Shown piece by piece: positions 22,755 to 29,632 of a DNA stretch of 38,300 nucleotides (within the stretch, counting starts at the first letter, position 1; each line of letters opens with the position of its first letter). The stretch is from an uncultured Bacilli bacterium. GTDB lineage: Bacteria > Bacillota_I > Bacilli_A > RF39 > UBA660. The translations under genes and the position numbers were made by a program. Below the pieces are notes generated by a model. That model ran no database searches. It was given only the letters and a program-made list of their open reading frames with translations, and was not told the DNA's origin. The stretch covers positions 92,131 to 130,430 of the forward strand of contig CANRPF010000001.1 in the NCBI GenBank assembly GCA_947632375.1, written 5' to 3'.

Positions 22755-23984
22755 ATGAAAAAAACAAGTAAAATTTTATTATCAGCATTAGTAATATCTA
22801 GTATGTTTATTACTATGACTGTTAATGCACAAGAACTACCAACAACAAATGAAATCCAAATGACAAAAGAAACAACAAAAACAGTAAATGATTTAACGCA
22901 AGAAGAATTAAATTCTATTATTCCAAGCGAATTTACAATTACTACTACAAAAACTGATGTTGCTAATTATTATGATAAAGTTGCTCATACTTATGATGAA
23001 GAAATAGATAATTTACAACATCCTGCTGAAAAAGAAATAATGGAACAAATTGCTACTATTTTCAACGAAAATGGTTATAACATTAGCACTTCAGAATTTA
23101 GTGTTACTGTACAATTTGAATATGAATATTGGGAAAGTGGCTATGTTACAATAATTGGAAAAGAAATGCAAAAAGGATTTACTATCAAATATACAAAAGA
23201 AAATGGATATAATGAACAAGATGCAACATATGTTAAAAATAAAGTAGATAGTATGAAGTTTGCAGACTATAATGGTTTGGATGCAGTATTTACAGTTTAT
23301 GATTTAGACGATGAAGAAAATGCTAATAAGTGGACTTTTGATACATTTGATTTTAATAAATTATTAAATGATAGTTCTATTACTGTTAAAAAGTCTGACA
23401 TTCGTGGTGGACAAGGCGGCGGAACACCTTGGGGAACAGTACACGACTTATATTTTTATAAAAATGATGTATTATATTTTGTAAAAACTAATGTTAGTAT
23501 TTTGGGAGCATACGGAACAACATTAGAAAATGGAACACCTGTTAATATGGGAAAAATTGAAACTAGCGATGAAATTTACAAAGAATTAGCAAAAGAATTA
23601 GATAATCGTGGTTTTAACAATATTATAGGTTGCTATGAGTTAGAGGCTTTTGGAACAACTACTGATAATATGAAAGTTGCATTCAGTATTGGAAGTAATT
23701 ACAATGGTAAAGAAGTACAAATATTACATAGAAAAAAAGACAATACTTATGAAATTTTTAAAACAACAGTAGTTGACGGAAAAGCAGAAATAACAGTTAG
23801 TGAATTTTCTCCATTTATGATTGCTTTAAGTGATAATAGTACTTCTATTGAAAATGTGAATAAAGCACCTAATAATGCACAAACTTCTTCAATAGATATA
23901 GTACTATATTCTATTGTAGCTTTTGGCTCTTTAGTAGGAATTATTTATATTTTAGTTAATAAGAATAAAAAGAAAATAGCTTAA
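22755..23984 (+). CDS. Secreted, wall-anchored surface protein B with NAQT sorting signal
   Basis: A 409-residue protein with a signal peptide (KKTSKILLSALVISSMFITM, cleavage likely after VNA). The mature part is mixed alpha/beta and rich in Thr, Asn and Glu, with a Gly-rich turn GGQGGGTPWG. It then has a pre-anchor domain (VQILHRKKDNTYEIFKTTVV ... ITVSEFSPFMIALS) and the tail NAQT (374-377) SSIDIV, hydrophobic segment and NKNKKKIA. The tail shares NNAQTSS[VI]D[VI]V with the protein at 14761, including 17 identical bases at the DNA level, although the ectodomains look unrelated. It is probably a substrate of the class B sortase at 16343. Two promoters and a long leader precede it; a strong terminator follows. 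The ectodomain family is not recognised. Confidence 0.8.
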   Translation: MKKTSKILLSALVISSMFITMTVNAQELPTTNEIQMTKETTKTVNDLTQEELNSIIPSEFTITTTKTDVANYYDKVAHTYDEEIDNLQHPAEKEIMEQIATIFNENGYNISTSEFSVTVQFEYEYWESGYVTIIGKEMQKGFTIKYTKENGYNEQDATYVKNKVDSMKFADYNGLDAVFTVYDLDDEENANKWTFDTFDFNKLLNDSSITVKKSDIRGGQGGGTPWGTVHDLYFYKNDVLYFVKTNVSILGAYGTTLENGTPVNMGKIETSDEIYKELAKELDNRGFNNIIGCYELEAFGTTTDNMKVAFSIGSNYNGKEVQILHRKKDNTYEIFKTTVVDGKAEITVSEFSPFMIALSDNSTSIENVNKAPNNAQTSSIDIVLYSIVAFGSLVGIIYILVNKNKKKIA

Positions 23985-23999
23985 TCGCTATTTTCTTTT
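23968..23999 (+). terminator. Strong terminator after surface protein B
   Basis: AAAAGAAAATAGC-TTAATC-GCTATTTTCTTTT gives up to 13 bp of stem. It overlaps the stop codon and could also stop transcripts arriving from the minus-strand gene downstream. Confidence 0.8.
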
Positions 24000-24041
24000 C
24001 ATTTAAAGCTAAAATAGAAATTTGTTCATAATTTTAATTAA

Positions 24042-24590
24042 TTAAAGCTTAAAATCTTTAATTTCATCATCAAACATATTTTTTCCATCAAAATAGTTTC
24101 TTAATGGAATTCTATGAATTTTACCAATTATATTAGTTGGGAATTTTTTTAATATTAAATTAATTTCTGTTGTATATTTATTATAAAATGACTTAGATGC
24201 TTCTAACGCTTCATCACAATCTTTTATTGAATTATATATATCTTGAAATTCTTCATTATCATCTAAAGAATGATAATCATTTTTTACTTTATATATTATT
24301 TGTTCTCCTTCGGAGATTTTTCTATCAAATTCAAAATTTGATAAGTTATCACTTTTAATGTTATTTATTTCTTTAAAATATGTTATTTCCTTTTTTAAAA
24401 GTTTATTAATAATAGTAGAACTTCTAATTATTAAATCATATTTTTTTCTTAATTCATTATCTATAATACTTTCAGCTTCATTTATTTTTATATTTAATGC
24501 TTGTATAGTATTATAATTAAAAATATAATTCATTATTAGAATACCTAAAATTATAATTAAAGCCAAAATTATACTTAATATTAGTATCAT
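24042..24590 (-). CDS. LemA-family-like membrane protein
   Basis: A 182-residue protein with one N-terminal membrane segment (ILSIILALIIILGILIMNYIF) and a helical body matching the LemA layout. FNYNTIQALNIKINEAES and ELRKKYDLI correspond to the family's YN.LV....V.EA and LKRRYDLIPNLV. EFQDIYNSIKDCDEALEASK, FYNKYTTEINLILKKFPTNI and a final YFDG match the typical YN..V..YN....FP. The functions of LemA proteins are poorly known. The match is by pattern and the central region is divergent. The ATG follows AGGTGGT and a promoter lies just upstream. It is followed on the minus strand by the surface-protein terminator region. Confidence 0.65.
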   Translation of the reverse strand: MILILSIILALIIILGILIMNYIFNYNTIQALNIKINEAESIIDNELRKKYDLIIRSSTIINKLLKKEITYFKEINNIKSDNLSNFEFDRKISEGEQIIYKVKNDYHSLDDNEEFQDIYNSIKDCDEALEASKSFYNKYTTEINLILKKFPTNIIGKIHRIPLRNYFDGKNMFDDEIKDFKL

Positions 24591-24607
24591 ATTACCACCT
24601 ATTATTG

Positions 24608-24616
24608 ATTATACCA
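24608..24616 (-). promoter_or_regulatory. Extended -10 promoter of the lemA-like gene
   Basis: Read on the minus strand, TGG-TATAAT. The predicted start near 24601 leaves only about 11 bases before the ATG and almost touches AGGTGG. The -35 is weak. Confidence 0.5.
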
Positions 24617-24649
24617 TATCAAATATAAATATTAAATAAATAAAATTAA

Positions 24650-24675
24650 TAAAACGAACTATAAAAGTTCGTTTA
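24650..24675 (-). terminator. Terminator after gerQ
   Basis: On the minus strand AAACGAACT-TTTAT-AGTTCGTTT, a 9-bp stem with the gerQ stop codon at its 5' edge, followed by T-rich sequence. Confidence 0.7.
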
Positions 24676-25002
24676 TATACTATAATTAATTCTTTCTTCG
24701 AATTCAACATAATTTAGATATATCATTAAGATTAAATACCATTTTCCTGTTGAAGGATCACTAATAATTAAATGATCTCTACCAGCTTGTTCAATTATTC
24801 CATTATAAATAGCATCCTTCCAATCTATTGAATCAGGATAGCTTACATATGCTTTTACTTTTTTTCCTTTATTTAATCTTAAAATATTTTCAATGTAACT
24901 TTGTTCCATTGTTAATTCTGTACCAACAGGTACGATATTATCTTGATAATTATTTGTTGTTGCAGTTGGAAATGTTGGATTTTGATAATATGTTCCGTTC
25001 AT
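24673..25002 (-). CDS. gerQ: GerQ-like spore coat protein
   Basis: About 109 residues. The core is very similar to GerQ (YwdL): QSYIENILRLNKGKKVKAYV, DWKDAIYNGIIEQAGRDHLI and ISDPSTGKWYLILMIYLNYV followed by EFEERINY. In Bacillus GerQ is a mother-cell protein of the spore coat, cross-linked by transglutaminase Tgl and needed for cortex lysis during germination. The N-terminal Asn/Thr/Tyr-rich segment is short here. The ATG at 25002 lies six bases after GAGGTG; an in-frame GTG at 25011 sits inside that ribosome-binding site and is unlikely. It is a single gene with its own terminator. Its presence hints at sporulation ability, though no other spore gene lies in the window. Confidence 0.85.
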   Translation of the reverse strand: MNGTYYQNPTFPTATTNNYQDNIVPVGTELTMEQSYIENILRLNKGKKVKAYVSYPDSIDWKDAIYNGIIEQAGRDHLIISDPSTGKWYLILMIYLNYVEFEERINYSI

Positions 25003-25019
25003 GATTTTCACCTCAATTA

Positions 25020-25048
25020 AATATATGGATAATAAATAGCAATTATTC
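25020..25048 (-). promoter_or_regulatory. Sigma-E-like promoter of gerQ
   Basis: Minus-strand GAATAAT (-35, 25048-25042) and CATATATT (-10, 25027-25020) with a 14-base spacer closely match the sporulation sigma-E pattern K-M-ATATT / CATACANT as I recall it. The predicted start, near 25013, falls within GAGGTG, which would give an extremely short leader and lowers confidence. Confidence 0.4.
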
Positions 25049-25054
25049 TTTATA

Positions 25055-25083
25055 TTGATTTTTTTTTATATTATTTGTATACT
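25055..25083 (+). promoter_or_regulatory. lysS promoter
   Basis: TTGATT (25055-25060), a 17-base spacer and TATACT (25078-25083). The start near 25090 gives an 18-base leader and excludes an in-frame ATG at 25075 as the translation start. Confidence 0.7.
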
Positions 25084-25107
25084 ATTTGTACGAAAGAAGT
25101 TGGTTTT

Positions 25108-26592
25108 ATGCGTGAGTTTACTGAACAAGAATTAGTTAGAAGAGAAAAAGCTAATAACATAAAAAGTATTGGTATTGATCCTTTTGGAAGCAGATTTGAA
25201 AGAACGGCTTATTCAAAAGATTTAAAAGAAAAATATGCTCCTATAGATCATGATGATTTTGAAAATATAAACGATATATATAGTATAGCAGGACGTATTA
25301 TGTTTATAAGAAAGATGGGAAAAGCTTCATTCTTTTCTATTCAAGATAAATTAGGAAATATACAAGTTTATATTTCAATTAATGATGTAGGTGAAGAATC
25401 TTACAATTTATTTAAAAGTGCCGATTTAGGTGACATAGTTGGTGTTAAAGGTAAAGTTATGAAAACTAAAACAGGAGAGGTAACTATTAAATGCTTAGAA
25501 TATACACATTTAGTTAAAGCTTTACGTCCTTTGCCTGAAAAATTTCATGGACTTACTGATATTGAAGAGCGTTATCGTAGACGTTATGTTGATTTAATAA
25601 TGAATGAAAATTCAAAAAAAGTAGCATTTGAGAGACCAAAAATAATAAGATGTATTCAAAATTTTATGGATTCAAGAAACTTTGTTGAAGTTGAAACTCC
25701 TGTTTTAAATACTGTATTATCTGGAGCGGCTGCTCGTCCATTTATAACACATCATAACACGCAAGATTTAGATATGTATTTAAGAATAGCTTTAGAAATT
25801 CCACTTAAAAAATTATTAGTTGGTGGTATGGAAGCAGTTTATGAAATTGGACGTGTATTTAGAAATGAAGGAATGGATCCTAAGCATAATCCAGAATTTA
25901 CTTTGATGGAAGCTTATTTAGCATACTCTAATTTAGATGGTATGATGGAATTAACTGAAAGTATGTATAAGACAATTGCAAAAGAAGTATATGGAAGATA
26001 TGTTTTTAATTGGTGTGGCAATGAAATTGATTTAAGTGGTGAATGGAAAAAAATAAGTATGGTTGATGCTATAAAAGAAAAAACAGGAATTGATTTTAGC
26101 AAAGAAATGACTGTAGAAGATGCATTAAAATTAGCTGATGAACATGGAATTGAAGTGTTAGAACATCAAAAAAATGTAGGGCATATTATTAATTTATTTT
26201 TTGAAAAATATGTAGAGGAAACATTAATTCAACCAACATTTTTATATGGACATCCTGTAGAAATTTCACCATTAACTAAGAAAAATCCAAATGATCCTAG
26301 ATTTGTTGATAGATTTGAATTGTTTATAGGTGGTAAAGAATTTGCAAATGCTTATACTGAATTAAACGATCCAATAGATCAATTAGAAAGATTTGAAAGT
26401 CAATTAGCAGAACGTAATTTAGGTAATGATGAAGCTAATGATATAGATATGGATTTTATAGAAGCATTAGAATATGGAATGCCTCCTGCAGGTGGAATAG
26501 GTTATGGTATAGATAGATTATGTATGTTATTTACTGAACAAGATTCTATAAGAGATGTTATTTTATTCCCAACAATGAAAAATAAGAACTAA
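25108..26592 (+). CDS. lysS: Lysyl-tRNA synthetase, class II
   Basis: A 494-residue enzyme. The N-terminal OB-fold anticodon-binding domain includes AGRIMFIRKMGKASFFSIQD. The catalytic domain carries PLPEKFHGLTDIEERYRRRY, FVEVETPVLN (motif 1), YEIGRVFRNEGMDPKHNPEF (motif 2), and GGIGYGIDRLCMLFT (motif 3). It charges tRNA-Lys in an ATP-dependent reaction. The ATG at 25108 matches the family N-terminus and lies downstream of the promoter; its ribosome-binding site (AAAGAAG) is weaker than most here. It is transcribed alone, divergently from gerQ, and a perfect terminator overlaps its stop codon. Confidence 0.97.
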   Translation: MREFTEQELVRREKANNIKSIGIDPFGSRFERTAYSKDLKEKYAPIDHDDFENINDIYSIAGRIMFIRKMGKASFFSIQDKLGNIQVYISINDVGEESYNLFKSADLGDIVGVKGKVMKTKTGEVTIKCLEYTHLVKALRPLPEKFHGLTDIEERYRRRYVDLIMNENSKKVAFERPKIIRCIQNFMDSRNFVEVETPVLNTVLSGAAARPFITHHNTQDLDMYLRIALEIPLKKLLVGGMEAVYEIGRVFRNEGMDPKHNPEFTLMEAYLAYSNLDGMMELTESMYKTIAKEVYGRYVFNWCGNEIDLSGEWKKISMVDAIKEKTGIDFSKEMTVEDALKLADEHGIEVLEHQKNVGHIINLFFEKYVEETLIQPTFLYGHPVEISPLTKKNPNDPRFVDRFELFIGGKEFANAYTELNDPIDQLERFESQLAERNLGNDEANDIDMDFIEALEYGMPPAGGIGYGIDRLCMLFTEQDSIRDVILFPTMKNKN

Positions 26593-26607
26593 TTAGTTCT
26601 TTTTTTG
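26584..26607 (+). terminator. lysS terminator
   Basis: AAGAACT-AATT-AGTTCTT, a 7-bp stem with a four-base loop and a following T run. It includes the lysS stop codon. Confidence 0.85.
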
Positions 26608-26628
26608 TGAAAATTTGGCGAAAAACAC

Positions 26629-26655
26629 TTGTTTTTATTCATTTTATGCTATAAT
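26629..26655 (+). promoter_or_regulatory. Promoter of the IT-superfamily transporter
   Basis: TGC-TATAAT (26647-26655) is a perfect extended -10. TTGTTT (26629-26634) is a possible -35 at a short 15-base spacing. The predicted start at about 26662 is directly before GAGGAGGT (26663-26670). Confidence 0.65.
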
Positions 26656-26674
26656 TAATTATGAGGAGGTTAAG

Positions 26675-28270
26675 ATGAAGAAATTTTTTGAAAAACATGA
26701 TTTAGTTAAAATTGCTTTTGGTATGATTTTATTATCTTTAATATTAACTTGGATTATACCACAAGGTTATTTTAATGGAGCAGAGTTAGTTACTGAAGAA
26801 ATTTCTAGAATGGGTATTTTTGATTTTGTTACTTACGGTTTATTAGGTATGTATTATTTTACTGTTTTAGTAACATTTATATTTGTACTTGGTGCATTCT
26901 ATCAATTTTTATCTAAACTAGGAGCATATCAAAAATTAACTGACAAAATAGCTTCAAAAGTAAAAGGAAAGGAAGTATTATTTTCTTTAATAATCAGTTT
27001 TGTATTTGCTGGATTAGCAAGTATTATAAATGAATATATTGTATTAGTTGCATTTATGCCATTTATAATAACTATTTTATCTAAATTGAAAATGGATAAA
27101 ATGTCTGGATTCACAACTACATTTGGTGCAATGCTTGTTGGTATGATTGGTTCTACCATAAGTACTAAAGTAGTTGGTATGAACGTTCAATATCTAGGAT
27201 TACAATTTACTGATAATTTATTAGAAAAAATAATAATATTTGCAGTTGCATTTATACTTTATAGTATATTCAATATAATTCATATTAAGAAGAATTTAAA
27301 AGATAATCAAGAAAAGAAAACTATTATTGGTTTCTTTGCTACATTAATTGATATTGGATTATTAGTATTATTACTAAAATTAAATAAAATTGCATTTTAT
27401 GTTTTAGCCGGAGTAACTGTAGTAGGTATAATAGCATTTATTGTTTATGCATTAAAAGCTAAGAAAACTAAAAAGGCTACTAAGGCTAAAAAAGAAGATA
27501 AGGAAGAAAAAGAATCTATCGATATGTTTGCTGCTACAGTAAAAGATAGCGATAAATCAAATACAATTCCATTAATAATTGTTGGAATAATTGCTATTTT
27601 AGTTACAATTTTGGCTTATATTCCATGGACTAATGTATTTGGTGTAGATTGGTTTACTAAAGCTCATGAATATGTTACAACTAAAATTGAATTATTTGGA
27701 CATCCTATATTCTCTTATATTTTAGGTAATGTAACTGAATTTGGTAGTTGGGATATATTTGGTGTACAAACTGTAATGTTAGTTTCATTATTAGTTTTAC
27801 AAATATGTTATAAACAAAGTATTGATAGTGTAATTGAATCTTTCAAAGAAGGATTTAAAAAAGTTAGCAAATTAGTTGTTTTACTATTAATGGCTTATGT
27901 TATTCTAGAAATAGCTGTTATGTATCCTGTATTACCAACTATTATTGGTAAGTTTATAGGAAAAACATTTAATGTATTTAAGGTTTCATTAGCAGGTATA
28001 TTAACAAGTTTATTTACTAGTGAATATCAATATACAATAAATTTAGTTTATACATACATGACAAGTAGCTTCTCATCTAACTTAAATGTTATTGCATTGA
28101 TTTTCCAATCTATATATGGATTAGTATCATTAGTAACACCAGCAAGTGCAATGCTATTAGTTGGTTTAAGTTATTTAGAAATTCCATATAAAGAATGGTT
28201 TAAGTATATTTGGAAGTTTATTGTTGCAATGTTAATAGTTATTATAGCTATAGCATTTATAATTGCGTAG
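26675..28270 (+). CDS. Polytopic transporter of the ion-transporter (YfcC-like) superfamily
   Basis: A 531-residue membrane protein with roughly 12 hydrophobic segments and a basic/acidic cytoplasmic loop in the middle (AKKTKKATKAKKEDKEEKE). The N-terminal pattern ILTWIIPQGYF, FIFVLGAFYQFLSKLGAY, then KGKEVLFSLIISFVFAGLAS and TTFGAMLVGMIGSTI recalls YfcC and related IT-superfamily carriers. Those are mostly uncharacterised or carry dicarboxylates or amino acids. The assignment rests on pattern only and the substrate is unknown. ATG 26675 follows a strong GAGGAGGT; an upstream in-frame start at 26615 lies before the promoter. It forms a single-gene unit with its own promoter and terminator. 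Confidence 0.6.
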   Translation: MKKFFEKHDLVKIAFGMILLSLILTWIIPQGYFNGAELVTEEISRMGIFDFVTYGLLGMYYFTVLVTFIFVLGAFYQFLSKLGAYQKLTDKIASKVKGKEVLFSLIISFVFAGLASIINEYIVLVAFMPFIITILSKLKMDKMSGFTTTFGAMLVGMIGSTISTKVVGMNVQYLGLQFTDNLLEKIIIFAVAFILYSIFNIIHIKKNLKDNQEKKTIIGFFATLIDIGLLVLLLKLNKIAFYVLAGVTVVGIIAFIVYALKAKKTKKATKAKKEDKEEKESIDMFAATVKDSDKSNTIPLIIVGIIAILVTILAYIPWTNVFGVDWFTKAHEYVTTKIELFGHPIFSYILGNVTEFGSWDIFGVQTVMLVSLLVLQICYKQSIDSVIESFKEGFKKVSKLVVLLLMAYVILEIAVMYPVLPTIIGKFIGKTFNVFKVSLAGILTSLFTSEYQYTINLVYTYMTSSFSSNLNVIALIFQSIYGLVSLVTPASAMLLVGLSYLEIPYKEWFKYIWKFIVAMLIVIIAIAFIIA

Positions 28271-28273
28271 TGG

Positions 28274-28301
28274 AAAATGTTGAGTTTATCAACATTTTTT
28301 T
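28274..28301 (+). terminator. Terminator after the transporter gene
   Basis: AAAATGTTGA-GTTTA-TCAACATTTT, a 10-bp stem with a five-base loop and further T. Confidence 0.85.
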
Positions 28302-28319
28302 ATTTTATAAAAACTTTTT

Positions 28320-28348
28320 TTGACTTAGTAAATTTGTTATGTTAAAAT
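28320..28348 (+). promoter_or_regulatory. Promoter of the T-box-pheST operon
   Basis: TTGACT (28320-28325), a 17-base spacer and TAAAAT (28343-28348) preceded by TGT. The start is near 28355. Confidence 0.7.
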
Positions 28349-28354
28349 ATTTTC

Positions 28355-28573
28355 GTAATACATTGATTATGTCATTATCTTATATATAAATTTTTAAAGA
28401 GAACAATTATTATGAGCTGAGAGTAATTGTAAAATGATATAAGAGAAATTTCAACATAGGAGTGTTAATCGTTAATCGCGTTAAGAGTAAAGAGTTAGCT
28501 TTAAAGCTAGAACAAAGGTGGTACCGCGGAATTTACAGTGTTTCGTCCTTTAATAGGAGACACTGTTTTTTTA
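28355..28573 (+). promoter_or_regulatory. T-box riboswitch (Phe) upstream of pheST
   Basis: The T-box element AAAGGTGGTACCGCG (28514-28528) is nearly perfect. Upstream lies a long Stem I region, in which TTC (28450-28452), followed by A, is a fitting Phe specifier codon in GAAATTTCAAC. A terminator follows the T-box at 28535-28572. Uncharged tRNA-Phe should pair at the specifier and T-box, favour the antiterminator and raise pheST expression. An open frame running through this leader from 28462 is not coding. Confidence 0.9.
28535..28572 (+). terminator. Regulated terminator of the Phe T-box
   Basis: ACAGTGT pairs with ACACTGT (28535-28541 with 28559-28565), enclosing a TCCT/AGGA inner stem, followed by seven T. 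It is exclusive with the T-box antiterminator fold. Confidence 0.8.
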
Positions 28574-28587
28574 TGGGAGATGATTTT

Positions 28588-29631
28588 ATGAATAATGTAG
28601 AAGAGTTAAAAAAAGAACTAACAGAAGATTTAAAAAAAGTAAAAAACATTGATGATTTAGAAAACTTAAAAGTAAAGTATATTGGCAAAAATGGTAGTAT
28701 ATCACAATTAAATCAATTAATTAAAGATGTTCCAAAAGAAGAAAAAAGAGAATTTGGAATGCGTGTTAATGATATAAAAAATTATTTTAATACTGAATAC
28801 GAAAAGATGTTAGATGATTTTAATCAAAAAGAGATTAATGAAAGATTGGAAAAAGATGCTATAGATGTATCTTTGCCCGGATTAGAAATTCCTTCTGGAT
28901 CAGTACATCCTGTTGAAAGAATAGTAGAAAGTTTAGAAAATTTACTTATGAGTATGGGATATGATGTAATTGAAGGACCTGAAGTTGAAAAAGATTTATA
29001 TAATTTTGAACTATTAAATTTACCTAAAGGTCATCCAGCTCGTGATGCTCAAGATACTTTCTATATTAGAGATGATGAATATTTATTAAGAAGTCAAACA
29101 AGTCCTGTGCAAGTACGTACTATGCTTGCAAATAAAGGTGAGTTACCTATAAGAATGATTTGTCCTGGAAAAACTTATAGAAGAGATGAAGATGATGCAA
29201 CTCATTCTCATCAATTTACACAAATGGAAGGATTGTTAGTAGACAAAGGCATTACTTTAGGTGATTTAAAAGGGACTTTTGAAGTAATTGCAAAAACTTT
29301 ATTTGGCGATAGTAGAAAAACACGTTTTAGACCAAGTTTTTATCCGTTTACTGAGCCTAGTGTAGAAATGGATATTAGTTGTTTTAATTGTAATGGAAAA
29401 GGTTGCAATATTTGTAAAAATACAGGTTGGATTACTGTAGGTGGTGCTGGAATGGTAAATCCAATTGTTTTGAGAAATTGTGGATATGATCCAGATAAAT
29501 GGAATGGATTTGCTTTTGGTTTTGGTATAGATAGACTTGCTATGCTTAAATATGGTATTAATGATATAAGAATATTATATACAAATCATGATTTAAGAAC
29601 ATTGAAACAATTTGATAGAAGGGAGAATTAA
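28588..29631 (+). CDS. pheS: Phenylalanyl-tRNA synthetase alpha subunit
   Basis: A 347-residue PheS. An N-terminal coiled-coil (about residues 1-85, NVEELKKELTEDLKKVKNID) binds tRNA. The catalytic domain carries HPVERIVESLENLLMSMGYD, GPEVEKDLYNFELLN, HPARDAQDTFYI (motif 1 area), RSQTSPVQVR, ICPGKTYRRDEDDATHSHQF (motif 2), FRPSFYPFTEPS and GFGIDRLAMLKYGI (motif 3). With PheT it forms the (alpha-beta)2 enzyme that charges tRNA-Phe. ATG 28588 follows GGGAGATGA just after the T-box terminator. pheT begins one base after its stop. Confidence 0.97.
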   Translation: MNNVEELKKELTEDLKKVKNIDDLENLKVKYIGKNGSISQLNQLIKDVPKEEKREFGMRVNDIKNYFNTEYEKMLDDFNQKEINERLEKDAIDVSLPGLEIPSGSVHPVERIVESLENLLMSMGYDVIEGPEVEKDLYNFELLNLPKGHPARDAQDTFYIRDDEYLLRSQTSPVQVRTMLANKGELPIRMICPGKTYRRDEDDATHSHQFTQMEGLLVDKGITLGDLKGTFEVIAKTLFGDSRKTRFRPSFYPFTEPSVEMDISCFNCNGKGCNICKNTGWITVGGAGMVNPIVLRNCGYDPDKWNGFAFGFGIDRLAMLKYGINDIRILYTNHDLRTLKQFDRREN

Positions 29632-29632
29632 T

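Noticed and set aside
25075-25107. Upstream start of lysS at 25075
   Set aside because: This codon overlaps the -10 element TATACT (25078-25083), so it would not be transcribed.
28462-28587. A 42-residue N-terminal extension of PheS reading through the leader
   Set aside because: It translates the T-box and terminator; PheS homologues start at the residues encoded from 28588, which has its own ribosome-binding site.
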